Positions 10,369 to 19,418 of a stretch of DNA of 64,000 nt are shown piece after piece (position 1 is the first letter of the stretch; each line of letters starts with the position of its first letter). The DNA is from Eremothecium cymbalariae DBVPG#7215 (taxonomy: Eukaryota; Ascomycota; Saccharomycetes; Saccharomycetales; Saccharomycetaceae), in contig NC_016449.1 in NCBI RefSeq assembly GCF_000235365.1, positions 496,001 through 560,000 on the forward strand, given 5' to 3'. Below the pieces are notes generated by a model that worked only from the letters and a program-made list of their open reading frames with translations, did not search any database and was not told the origin of the DNA. The position numbers and the translations under genes were made by a program.

Positions 10369-10904
10369 AGATAATTAGCAATGAAAGTAGCCTACATTTA
10401 ATATTATAAATCAGTGCGTTAGTAACATGTGATATGTTGAAACTCTGGATTATGTAATAGATATATTCGATCCTAATTCATGAATGTTGTACATTATACG
10501 ATGAACAGTTGGCTGGCGTGAACTAGTTCATAGACAGGAGGCTTCATAGTTATTTAACATCAGATTAAAACTTATTATACCTATACAGCATGGGTTAATG
10601 CACACTATATGGCAGAATCAACAACTTAATTGGAAAAATAAAATGCAAGTCGATTTGATGAAGAGAATACGTCTCATCGCTATATATAAAGTTAGCTATC
10701 ACGGGTAAAATTAAAGTCAATATTTCTTGAGATTATTTACATATAAGTCTATTTCTATGTAGGCTGAGATGATACATAACTATTCATTCGTCTAAAAATC
10801 CACTAGACAACCTAATAATACTATGTAAAAACGACTTGGAAGCTACTGAAAGAAAGAACAGTCAAATTAAAAAAATATCATGAACCTTGGAGTGTTTAGG
10901 TAAT
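10369..10904. other. Intergenic region upstream of tRNA-Ile and 3' of PIS1
   Basis: 536 A/T-rich bases. A CGGGTAA Reb1-type core lies at 10702-10708. I see no LTR or tRNA-associated transposon footprint and no confident snoRNA. Confidence 0.5.
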
Positions 10905-11591
10905 CTATTTTTTTTTTAAAGTTTCTTTATTAGCGAGTTCAGTGGCAGTTTTAGCATCTAAATCAGCAAGAACCAACACTGCTCTCTTCAACTGCAATAC
11001 ATTGGAAATTTGTTTGAACACGTAGCCCGGCAAACACAGTAAAGCAATCAAGGTACCAAAATGGACAGGTTTAGAGATGAATGGAATTGAAATATACCAT
11101 AATTGAGGGAAAGAAGCCAGGTATACACCAACGTAGAACAGCTCGTTAAAAAAACATATAGCAAATAAAACGTCTCTCCGAGAATAATACAAATGCAATA
11201 ACCATTGATTCTTCTCAATTCTTTTATGTGATTCCTCTCCACATGATAATGAAGCATACATATGCATGTAATGGCTCGATAAATCCAGCGCTACCAACAA
11301 CTGGAAAACCGGCATCCATCTTGGGTATGACCAACATAGGAAACAAATCATCGCATTTGTGGTTGATCTATCAGTTACCATATCTAAAACAGCACCAAAC
11401 TTGCTGGTTTGTCCATACTTGCGAGCAAGAGTGCCGTCAAGCGCATCTAAGATGCAAGACACTCCATAGACCAGAGATGTCCATGCCGGATGGCTCTTCA
11501 TTAAAAAACATGATATAAACATCGTTAAAACTCGTAAATACCCAACTTTGTTTGGAGCATACCGTAAAACATCCTGCGCAGTAACTTTCAT
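10905..11591 (-). CDS. PIS1: Phosphatidylinositol synthase
   Basis: CDP-diacylglycerol-inositol 3-phosphatidyltransferase of the ER/outer mitochondrial membrane; makes phosphatidylinositol from CDP-DAG and myo-inositol. The 228 residues compare with 220 in S. cerevisiae Pis1 (YPR113W). The CDP-alcohol phosphatidyltransferase signature is complete: DALDGTLARKYGQTSKFGAV followed by LDMVTDR, that is D-x2-DG-x2-AR-x8/9-G-x3-D-x3-D, near residues 68-95. Several hydrophobic spans follow, and a Lys-rich tail (KETLKKK) ends the protein. The ATG at 11591 gives MKVTAQDVLRYAPNKVGYLR, typical of the family. A CGGGTAA Reb1-type site at 11711-11717 lies 120 bp upstream. Confidence 0.95.
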   Translation of the reverse strand: MKVTAQDVLRYAPNKVGYLRVLTMFISCFLMKSHPAWTSLVYGVSCILDALDGTLARKYGQTSKFGAVLDMVTDRSTTNAMICFLCWSYPRWMPVFQLLVALDLSSHYMHMYASLSCGEESHKRIEKNQWLLHLYYSRRDVLFAICFFNELFYVGVYLASFPQLWYISIPFISKPVHFGTLIALLCLPGYVFKQISNVLQLKRAVLVLADLDAKTATELANKETLKKK

Positions 11592-11770
11592 TGCTTCTCC
11601 AACGTTGGTTCACAATTCGACGTTTGACCACTTCTGGTAGCATGATTATTTAAAGGAACTGTATATAACCAAATTCCAATAATGGCTGTGATTGGAATTA
11701 TCATTAGCTACGGGTAAACCACAGTAGACTGCAGACAGCGTCTGAGTAACACATAGGTCCCCATGCAGGT

Positions 11771-12730
11771 CTACATGAGCGTTTGATCCTGTTTCTGGTG
11801 CTGCATGATATCAATTGCATGCTCGAATACCCATAAACTAATCATTGTCGTCGGTGTGCTTTTACACAGGGCCATGGACAACCCTTTGTACAATGACGAA
11901 ATACCTTCATGCCGAGCCATCCGGAGTGCAATGGACAAGAAATTAGAATCTCTATAGATTTTATATGCACCTGGATCAGCTGTGTAGCTACTAATATCTT
12001 GGGAGTATATTATCTGTATTCTTCTGCGAACTGTATCCAGTGGGAACGTAATAGTCTTCGATAATAAGCCAGCGACGGTGCTGGAACTGCTGCCAAGCCA
12101 TGAAATGCCCGACGTCTCTGAGTATATATTCAACGTTTCATAGGTGCCAAAGGTGACAGCTGCGGATAGTGAGATTGTAAGCGTAGACCATATATATCCC
12201 CTGAAAAAACCAATGGGACCCTCTGTACGTTGAATGTTTTTGACAATTTCAGCCATCTTCACCAACCTAGTGTTTCTATTTGCAATAAATCGAGTACGCA
12301 ATACGTCAAATGGATATATCGCCATCATGCTGCTCATACCAGCTAACCCACCAACAAGCACACTATTAATTTGGGGGGATATATTAGGGTAGTATTCATT
12401 GGACATCTTGTTCAACCACGCATAGGAACCAAATTGTAGCGACCCATATAAAACATACATCATCGAAGCAGGAACATTGCCTTTCCATAACGCTCGTACC
12501 CCTTCTTCTCTGACAATCGTCTTAAAGGTGGAAATTATTTTAATGTACTTCTTTTCATGACCTAATTGTAATTGATGCCGAATCTTCACTGTATCTAACG
12601 GTGCAGTGACCGTCCTGGCTAGCAAACCAGAGACAGAACCTGCTATAACGGCCATTGCACCAGGAACATCTTGACCTTTGCGTAAATGGTCTGAAGAAAA
12701 ACGGTTTTGCCAAGATTCATGTGAACTCAT
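11771..12730 (-). CDS. TPC1: Mitochondrial thiamine pyrophosphate carrier
   Basis: Member of the mitochondrial carrier (SLC25) family, inner membrane, importing thiamine pyrophosphate. The 319 residues contain three carrier repeats, each with the P-x-D/E-x2-K/R signature: PLDTVKIR, PFDVLRTR and PLDTVRRR, and the following G-rich W/FKG or F/YRG motifs (LWKGN, FFRGY, LYKGL). The N-terminal SLLRKGQ-like stretch (HLRKGQDV) and SGLLARTVTAPLDT match Tpc1 (YGR096W, 314 residues) best among yeast carriers. It sits next to the RRP46 orthologue (YGR095C) as in S. cerevisiae, which supports the identification. Confidence 0.9.
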   Translation of the reverse strand: MSSHESWQNRFSSDHLRKGQDVPGAMAVIAGSVSGLLARTVTAPLDTVKIRHQLQLGHEKKYIKIISTFKTIVREEGVRALWKGNVPASMMYVLYGSLQFGSYAWLNKMSNEYYPNISPQINSVLVGGLAGMSSMMAIYPFDVLRTRFIANRNTRLVKMAEIVKNIQRTEGPIGFFRGYIWSTLTISLSAAVTFGTYETLNIYSETSGISWLGSSSSTVAGLLSKTITFPLDTVRRRIQIIYSQDISSYTADPGAYKIYRDSNFLSIALRMARHEGISSLYKGLSMALCKSTPTTMISLWVFEHAIDIMQHQKQDQTLM

Positions 12731-12943
12731 AATACTTTGCCAAATATTTGTCGCTGAGAGCTCGATTCATGATCTTAATTACTGATTTACCTTTGATGTA
12801 AGCAGCTCTATCAAGATCACAAGGTCTAGGCCCAAACCCACGCGGAATTTCTTTGGAAAGTTTCTTGAAAAAAAACACATTTTATTGAAAACTTCAATTA
12901 CAAGAAAATCATCTCATTTGACAGGAAGTTTCTAAGGGTAATA

Positions 12944-13606
12944 ATGTCTATTTCGGTTTTGGAGCATGTTGATGGATCTTCTCAGTATTGGACACCTACC
13001 ACGTCGCTCATATGCTCTGTTTCTGGGCCTATTGAACCCAAGGCAAGACAAGAAATTCCGCAGCATTTGGCAATAGAGATCATCTTTAGACCAGCCTCTG
13101 GGCCTTCTACTACTCGGGAAAAGCTTTTGGAGGAGAGGATAAGAGCTGCGGTGACACCAATGGTGGAGACATTTTTGCATCCTAGACAGTTATGCCAAAT
13201 AACTTTTCAGGCATTAAAATCTGTAGGGCAGTATAGTCATATGGAGTTAAATAGTGCTATAAATGCAGCATTTTTAGCACTCATAGATGCAGGTATACCG
13301 TTAAAATCAGTGTTTACATCGGTGACGGTTAGTGTGGATGAAGACGGCAGAAAATTTGTGAATCCAGATGTTAACCGGTTGCAAACTGCCAAAAGTGTTT
13401 CTACTGTAGCATTCAAGATTTCCACCGGTAATAATACTTTACTGCTTTTGCATAGCGATGGTTCATTTGACGAAAGTACTTTATTTGGAGTTTTAGAGTT
13501 AGCAGAGCAGGAATGTGTTAGATTATCTAAAGAGTTCAGAAAACTTATAGCTGAGAAACTGGGAAAGGATTTCATTTGGAAGCAACCTGCGAACTTGAAG
13601 AATTAG
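12944..13606 (+). CDS. RRP46: Exosome non-catalytic RNase PH-like subunit Rrp46
   Basis: Structural ring subunit of the nuclear and cytoplasmic exosome, which degrades and trims RNA 3' to 5'. The 220 residues compare with 223 for S. cerevisiae Rrp46 (YGR095C). It is an RNase PH fold: a first strand pair with SVSGPIEPKARQEIP, the central VETFLHPRQLCQITFQALK, and NAAFLALIDAGIPL followed by the C-terminal LAEQECVRLSKEFR helix. Catalytic phosphorolytic residues are absent in yeast ring subunits, so only a scaffold role is inferred. It lies between TPC1 and VAS1 on the opposite strand, exactly as in S. cerevisiae. Confidence 0.93.
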   Translation: MSISVLEHVDGSSQYWTPTTSLICSVSGPIEPKARQEIPQHLAIEIIFRPASGPSTTREKLLEERIRAAVTPMVETFLHPRQLCQITFQALKSVGQYSHMELNSAINAAFLALIDAGIPLKSVFTSVTVSVDEDGRKFVNPDVNRLQTAKSVSTVAFKISTGNNTLLLLHSDGSFDESTLFGVLELAEQECVRLSKEFRKLIAEKLGKDFIWKQPANLKN

Positions 13607-13749
13607 TTAAGTAGAGGGCTTGAGTTCATTGTATAATTAGATAAAATGTATAGATTCTAGTATTGAGGATTAATTTTCAAAGGAGGAGAAAACCAAACAT
13701 ACATAGGCATATATATATACTTATATATAAGGTGTAACTTCTTTCTTTA

Positions 13750-16700
13750 TTACAGTTTTAACTTTTCCAAGTTACTAATGGTCGCTTCTAATGTTTCCAT
13801 TTCAGCGACTGTACTTTCCAGTCTATCCTTATTAGATAGTTTGACTTGTTCATTGGCCTTAGCCTCATAATCCTTGCTGGACATCAATTTTTCAAGAGAC
13901 TCTCTGGTTTTCTTTACTTTGTCCAACCTTTTAGAAACCTTGTTAACTTCCGAATCGATATCAATCTGGCCTTTAACCAACACGTGCACATTGACTTCCG
14001 GATTCACACTCTGTAAAACACAGCCTTGAGGGATATTTATAACATCTTGAACAACAGTGACTTCATCGATTGCCTTAATTAGAGACACAATAGAGGCAAC
14101 TTGGGATTGCACAGAGTTATGCAATTCGCTGTTACCTAAGACCTCGATATAGACCTTACCGTTTTTCAAAATGTTATATTGAGCCAATAACGAACGAGCA
14201 TCCTTTGTAATATCCAACACTAATTCATAGGTGTCATTAGCTTGTGGGTTGAAGAATGTGTCACGGAACTCTGGGTATTTGGACTTGACAATACTGGGGC
14301 TAGTCTCGGAAGCACGCTTTGGCAACCGCTGCCACATTTCTTCTGATATGAACGGCATAAATGGATGTATTAATCTCAAAGCATTGTCAATCAATGTATA
14401 TAGAGTATCTCTTGCCGATTTCTTTTCCACTTCAGAGCCCTCTTGAATCAAGTACTTTGAGTTTTCAATGTATACATCACAAACCAAGTACCAAAAGTCA
14501 TAGATAACAGAGGTGGAAGTCAAGAAGTCACGTTTATCAAACGCCTCATTCACGGACTTTGAAGCTACAGCTAATTTGTGCAAGATCCACTGTTCCACTA
14601 AAGATTCATTACCAGAAACGCCTTCTTTAGCTGGTGGAACATAATCATCGCCCAAACGCATTAAAGCAAATTTAGTAGCTTGATATATCTTGTTACAGAA
14701 CTTTCTGTAACCTTCAACTCTCAATATATCTAAGTTAATATCACGACCACCAGTAGTATAAGCACACAAAGCAAACCTCAATGCATCAGTACCACATTGT
14801 GGGATACCATTTGGATAAGATTCCTTCTGACCAGCTTTAGCTTTTTCTACCTCTCTTGGATCCAAGTTACCTTGTAAAAGTTTGTCGTGCAGCTCCTGTA
14901 AGGAGATACCGTTAATGACATCCAATGGATCAACAACGTTACCCAGAGATTTTGACATCTTACGGCCCTGAGCATCACGGACTAAGGAATGACAGAAAAC
15001 TTCCTTAAATGGTACAGAGCCAGTCAATTTAATGCCAAGCAAAATCATCCTTGAAACCCAGAAAAACAAAATGTCCCAACCAGTTTCTAACATCGAGCAT
15101 GGGTAGAAATTTTCCATATCAGCAGTCTTTTCTGGCCATCCTAGAGTGGAGAAAGGCCATAGACCAGATGAGAACCAGGTATCCAAAACATCTTCATCTT
15201 GTTCTAAAGTATAAGTTTCGTTAGGATATTTAGCTGCCGCCTTACTTTCTGCTTCGGCCAAATCACGTCCAGAAACCCAGAATTGTCCATCATTCCTATC
15301 CTGTTCTTTTCCATTTATGTTAATGAAGTAAACAGGGCAACGATGGCCCCACCACAGCTGTCTAGAAATACACCAATCTTGGATATTTTCTAGCCAGTGG
15401 AAGTACTCAGCCTCAGAAGACTTTGGTGTAATCGTGATATCACCATTCCTAACAGCCTTGATAGCTTCCTTAGCCATTTCTGACTGTGATACCCACCATT
15501 GTGGCTTTAATAATGGTTCAATAACATCGCCAGATCTAGAACACATTGGTATCACCATCTCGTTGTCTTCCTGACCTATATACAACCCAGATTCTTGCAA
15601 CTTTTCAATAACCTTCTTTCTGGCATCGAATCTCTTCATACCCTGCCATTCAGGGCCACAATTTTCATTCAGTAAACCATCATCAGTTAGAATATTGATA
15701 ATTTCTAAATTATGGCGCTTGCCAGTGTTGTAATCGTTTTGGTCATGTCCAGGGGTTATTTTCACAGCACCTGTACCAAATGTCATATCAACTGCTTCGG
15801 AATCACAAACAATTGGTAGCTTACGGGCTAAAAACGGATGTTGTAAAAACTTGCCGTGTAAGTGTTTGTAACGTGGGTCTTCTGGATGGATAGCAACTGC
15901 AGTATCACCGAACATCGTCTCTGGTCTGGTAGTTGCCACAATCAACTTTTCATCTGAACCAATCACAGGATAAGCGAAGGACGTCAAAACACCGAATTCA
16001 ACCTTCTCATCATAGCCAGGAATAGATATTAGGGTTCTACCCTTGACATCCTTATTTTCAACCTCTAAATTAGAAATTGCGGTGTTCAATTTGACGGACC
16101 AGTTAATTAAACGAGAAGCACGATAAATAACGCCCTCCTCATGTAGTCTAACAAACGCTTCTGTAACAGCACGTGATAATTCTGGAGATAGTGTGAATGC
16201 TTCACGGGTCCAGTCATAAGAGGCACCTAATTTTTCAACCTGGCTCTTAATCTTGCTATGGTAAGCCTCTTTCCATTCCCAAACCTTGCCAACAAATTCC
16301 TCTCTACCATAATCATGCCTGGTCTTCTTTTCATTAGCCCAAATTTGCTTCTCAACAACAGATTGTGTAGCAATACCAGCATGGTCGAATCCTGGCAAGA
16401 ACAAAACAGTCTTACCCTTCATACGATTATATCTAACCAACGAATCTTGAATGGAAACCGTCAAAGCGTGCCCAATGTGCAACGCACCAGTAACATTTGG
16501 AGGTGGTGCTGGAATACAAAATAACCCCTCAGGCTTAATTTTTCCATCCTTGGTAAATTCAGGTTCAAAAAGTCCCGACTTATTCCACCAAGCATACCAT
16601 GACGATTCAACATTCAACGGATTGTAAGCCTTCAGGGCAGGATCCTCCAGTGAAATTAAAATCTTCTTCTCCCCCTGAACTGTCTTATCAAAAAATTCCG

Positions 16701-17049
16701 GAACCACCTCAACATCCTTCTTCTTCTCCTTCTTCTTATTCTGGTTCTTTTGCTGATTGGCCTGGTTTTCTGCTTTCTTCGCTTGTTTAGCTGCAAATTT
16801 CAACAATTTTTCTGCCTTCTTCTTCTCCTTTTCAATCTCCTTTGGACTCTTGGCTGTACCATCCTCTTTCAAAGGGTTGATAATGATCTCCCCAGTACTA
16901 GGATCAACGTCTGGTAACTGTTGTTTCTCCTCGGACATTGCACGCACACAAGATTTAACTGCCGTCACGCCAGAACTATGATATTTAGCAAATCCCACTT
17001 GGTACTTGAGAAGCTGTAAAGAGTTCAAAATTGAACACTTCTTAAGCAT
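13750..17049 (-). CDS. VAS1: Valyl-tRNA synthetase, mitochondrial and cytosolic
   Basis: Class I aminoacyl-tRNA synthetase that charges tRNA-Val in both compartments. The first ATG at 17049 gives 1099 residues (1104 in S. cerevisiae, YGR094W) and an N-terminus MLKKCSILNSLQLLKYQVGF that looks like a mitochondrial presequence. A second ATG at 16938 (codon 38, MSEEKQQLPD) would give the cytosolic form, mirroring the known dual start of yeast VAS1. A Lys-rich linker (about 65-115) is followed by the catalytic core: HIGH in GALHIGHAL near residue 193, the large CP1 editing domain, KMSKS in GRKMSKSLGN, the anticodon-binding domain, and a C-terminal coiled coil. Upstream Gcn4 and Reb1 sites are listed separately. 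Confidence 0.97.
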   Translation of the reverse strand: MLKKCSILNSLQLLKYQVGFAKYHSSGVTAVKSCVRAMSEEKQQLPDVDPSTGEIIINPLKEDGTAKSPKEIEKEKKKAEKLLKFAAKQAKKAENQANQQKNQNKKKEKKKDVEVVPEFFDKTVQGEKKILISLEDPALKAYNPLNVESSWYAWWNKSGLFEPEFTKDGKIKPEGLFCIPAPPPNVTGALHIGHALTVSIQDSLVRYNRMKGKTVLFLPGFDHAGIATQSVVEKQIWANEKKTRHDYGREEFVGKVWEWKEAYHSKIKSQVEKLGASYDWTREAFTLSPELSRAVTEAFVRLHEEGVIYRASRLINWSVKLNTAISNLEVENKDVKGRTLISIPGYDEKVEFGVLTSFAYPVIGSDEKLIVATTRPETMFGDTAVAIHPEDPRYKHLHGKFLQHPFLARKLPIVCDSEAVDMTFGTGAVKITPGHDQNDYNTGKRHNLEIINILTDDGLLNENCGPEWQGMKRFDARKKVIEKLQESGLYIGQEDNEMVIPMCSRSGDVIEPLLKPQWWVSQSEMAKEAIKAVRNGDITITPKSSEAEYFHWLENIQDWCISRQLWWGHRCPVYFININGKEQDRNDGQFWVSGRDLAEAESKAAAKYPNETYTLEQDEDVLDTWFSSGLWPFSTLGWPEKTADMENFYPCSMLETGWDILFFWVSRMILLGIKLTGSVPFKEVFCHSLVRDAQGRKMSKSLGNVVDPLDVINGISLQELHDKLLQGNLDPREVEKAKAGQKESYPNGIPQCGTDALRFALCAYTTGGRDINLDILRVEGYRKFCNKIYQATKFALMRLGDDYVPPAKEGVSGNESLVEQWILHKLAVASKSVNEAFDKRDFLTSTSVIYDFWYLVCDVYIENSKYLIQEGSEVEKKSARDTLYTLIDNALRLIHPFMPFISEEMWQRLPKRASETSPSIVKSKYPEFRDTFFNPQANDTYELVLDITKDARSLLAQYNILKNGKVYIEVLGNSELHNSVQSQVASIVSLIKAIDEVTVVQDVINIPQGCVLQSVNPEVNVHVLVKGQIDIDSEVNKVSKRLDKVKKTRESLEKLMSSKDYEAKANEQVKLSNKDRLESTVAEMETLEATISNLEKLKL

Positions 17050-17178
17050 CAACAGAATAAAACTTCCGTTTTTGAACTTTTGAATAAATCAATGAGAAGT
17101 AGAAATTTTTTTTCAGTCGTAGTTTTGTCGTTGAATTACAGAGACCGTTCCTTCCGGAATTATATACCACATTTGGCT

Positions 17179-17186
17179 CCGGGTAA
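17179..17186. promoter_or_regulatory. Reb1 site upstream of VAS1
   Basis: CCGGGTAA matches the Reb1 consensus, about 130 bp before the first VAS1 ATG. Confidence 0.55.
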
Positions 17187-17308
17187 GCGACACTGACACT
17201 GCGTATTAAACCGGAAAGTAGTTGTTATTTCACACTATAATAGCTGTATATATCCAAGTTTAGCTACATTTGTATATTGCTTCGTTTTATTCATTGATCC
17301 ATGGTGAA

Positions 17309-17315
17309 TGAGTCA
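17309..17315. promoter_or_regulatory. Gcn4 site upstream of VAS1
   Basis: TGAGTCA is a perfect Gcn4/AP-1 site, about 260 bp before the VAS1 start. Induction by general amino acid control would fit a tRNA synthetase gene; the regulatory effect is inferred. Confidence 0.6.
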
Positions 17316-17651
17316 GCTTTCAAAATGTTCTTCTGCAGCCCAGCACATTCAAAAACATCGATATATCCTAGGCCACGCAGACAAAATGTCTATAGATCTG
17401 CTGCAGACTAGATGTATCACCAGTGGCCTCTAAACTAAGTAAGCATTAATAAAAACTATGAATTAAGGCTTTTTAAATACATTACTCAGATCTATGAATA
17501 TTACAGTGAGCTTTCAAGGAACAGGATTTTTGCATGTTGGCGATATGTAACCAACATAGCCTCTGTCGCTCAAAAAAACCTGATAAATATCTGAACGGAT
17601 AATATAATATATAAAATACACAAAAGGAGCTATTGATCTCAAATGTTCGCG

Positions 17652-19004
17652 TTAAGGCTTGTTCGACTCTGAAGTCTTCGCATCGGAAGAATGGTCTTCT
17701 TCATGAGTGGAATTTGCAGTTTTCAATGTCATGTCATCAGCTTGATTATCAACATCATCTAAGCTCAATTGATCTCTAACCTTGACAACAGCATCTCTTT
17801 CTTGTTGTTCTTCTTCTTTCATTATCTCCTCCTGCTCTCTCAATTGCACCATCTTAGACTTGCTGGTGGCTTTGTCTTCTTCGACGACATTCACCTTCAC
17901 TTCGTGGTATAATTCATCAGGGATGCCGCTCAAAACGTCACAAAGGGCATCGTATAGAGATTTTCTGGACCCAATGTCACCATAAGTGTAAGCAGTGGCC
18001 ATAAGTAACAAAGTGGAAGGAATTTTATCCTTCAACCTCAACTTCAACCAGATATCTAAATTTTCACGTAAAACCGATTCATCTACATTAACACTTCTAA
18101 TACCTCTAGAAGCACAAGCAGTGCGCAATTCATTCGAATCCAAAGAGTTTATACCTTCATAGTATAGTGCAAAATCATCCTTCTTCAATTCCAACATTTT
18201 ATAACGAATACGATAACGGAGCATAACATCGGTGCCAAAGGGCTGTAGGTTGATGTATTTGGAAATGGCCACTAAATGTGGACGGGTCAAATTATCTAAC
18301 ACAGTGTCATCGGTAAAAAGACGAGCAACTTTAATCAATTGTTCACGAGATTCAGGTTCACCAGCTTCCCTTACATGCTTATAGAAGCGATTGAAAACCA
18401 TCTTTTGTTCGTCTGTAATATTACGGGGCTTGAAGTGAGACTTCTTCTCCTTGATAATCTCAGACATGACAGCCCTTGTTTTCCTCAAATTTTCCAACTT
18501 TGTCTGCTTGGCTGTTTTAGATTCGTACGTCGAAGGTAATAAGTTTGGGAACAACTTTAGAGCAATTGGTAATAGTAATTCAGCAAATGGAATTATCACA
18601 AACGCACTAAATGGGACTAGACGAATAACATCTCTGGTGGTTCTCTTCAACTGAAGTAATTCTCTTCTAGATAATTCATATCCTGCTGACATCTTAAGGG
18701 CCAACTTCACAGATATTTTAATCTCTAAGCCCAATAACTTGGTCCCATCCCAATAGTGTCGAGCTTCATGTTTCACACGAGACCATAAAGAGGGTTTATT
18801 GGTTGTGTTTGTTGCTTTAACAATAGTTCCAGTACTTTGAGACGGTTTACTAGGTGGTTGATTATTTGGGCTATCTTCTTTATTCCCCATGGAATAGAAA
18901 CGGTGGTTTTTAATGTCAACGTTACGGTGGCATTGGATTAATAATCTAGAAGCAGGTATGATGCAGCGATTAGCATTCAATCGCGCAACACATACAGCAT
19001 GCAT
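17652..19004 (-). CDS. YLH47: LETM1-family mitochondrial inner membrane protein Ylh47
   Basis: The 450 residues match Ylh47/Mrs7 (YPR125W, 454 residues) more closely in length than Mdm38. The protein has an N-terminal mitochondrial presequence (MHAVCVARLNANRCIIPASR), then KHEARHYWDGTKLLGLEIKI, one strong transmembrane helix ([22 protein letters not shown]), and the LETM1 ribosome-binding-like domain with LTRPHLVAISKYINLQPFGT. A charged coiled-coil tail with EQEEIMKEEEQQ ends it. LETM1 proteins take part in mitochondrial K+/H+ homeostasis and bind mitochondrial ribosomes for inner-membrane protein insertion. The neighbour SPT6 then CTR1 (YPR124W) agrees with the YPR125W position. Its paralogue MDM38 lies at 52.4 kb. 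Confidence 0.9.
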   Translation of the reverse strand: MHAVCVARLNANRCIIPASRLLIQCHRNVDIKNHRFYSMGNKEDSPNNQPPSKPSQSTGTIVKATNTTNKPSLWSRVKHEARHYWDGTKLLGLEIKISVKLALKMSAGYELSRRELLQLKRTTRDVIRLVPFSAFVIIPFAELLLPIALKLFPNLLPSTYESKTAKQTKLENLRKTRAVMSEIIKEKKSHFKPRNITDEQKMVFNRFYKHVREAGEPESREQLIKVARLFTDDTVLDNLTRPHLVAISKYINLQPFGTDVMLRYRIRYKMLELKKDDFALYYEGINSLDSNELRTACASRGIRSVNVDESVLRENLDIWLKLRLKDKIPSTLLLMATAYTYGDIGSRKSLYDALCDVLSGIPDELYHEVKVNVVEEDKATSKSKMVQLREQEEIMKEEEQQERDAVVKVRDQLSLDDVDNQADDMTLKTANSTHEEDHSSDAKTSESNKP

Positions 19005-19418
19005 TTTTTATCAGTTCTAGTGGCAAATTTATAATAACTGGGTACTCTAGAAGTATAGCAATTCGCTTTATTTCATCGATAAACTCAATAATTAACAAGG
19101 GTTTTAAGAAGTTTCGTTGGAAAGATGGTCAGTTCTAAAATCATTGAAAAAAACTACAGGGCCGCCAGGAGAATCTTGAAGGACCCAGGCACGTGAGAAG
19201 AAATAACGACGTGCTCTGGAAACATTTCATAATAATGTAGAAGATATATTAAGTGATAGCTTAGTTGGTTATTTATATACTACAATACTCAGTGTTTATT
19301 TAAAATAGTCAAAAATTACGTTCTCAAGTAGGTCCTAAAGGGGTCGCCAGTGGCGCCTGTGATATAGATGGCAGACTGAAGATACAACAGGAATGAAGAA
19401 AAATAGCATTTCAGATCT
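19005..19418. other. Intergenic region between YLH47 and SPT6, with a 23-codon ORF
   Basis: 414 bases: YLH47 promoter and SPT6 3' flank. A short + strand frame at 19125-19196 (MVSSKIIEKNYRAARRILKD and three more residues) has strikingly protein-like composition. GCACGTG at 19189-19195 overlaps its end. The frame is too short to call a gene. Confidence 0.4.

Larger units (their letters stand above)
17050..17651. other. Intergenic region, VAS1 promoter and YLH47 3' flank
   Basis: 602 bases holding the VAS1 promoter with a Reb1 site at 17179-17186 and a Gcn4 site at 17309-17315. No further gene seen. Confidence 0.6.

Noticed and set aside
10178..10904. LTR or solo-LTR element near tRNA-Ile
   Set aside because: No TG...CA-bounded repeat, target duplication or integrase/RT coding remnant could be found around either tRNA gene.
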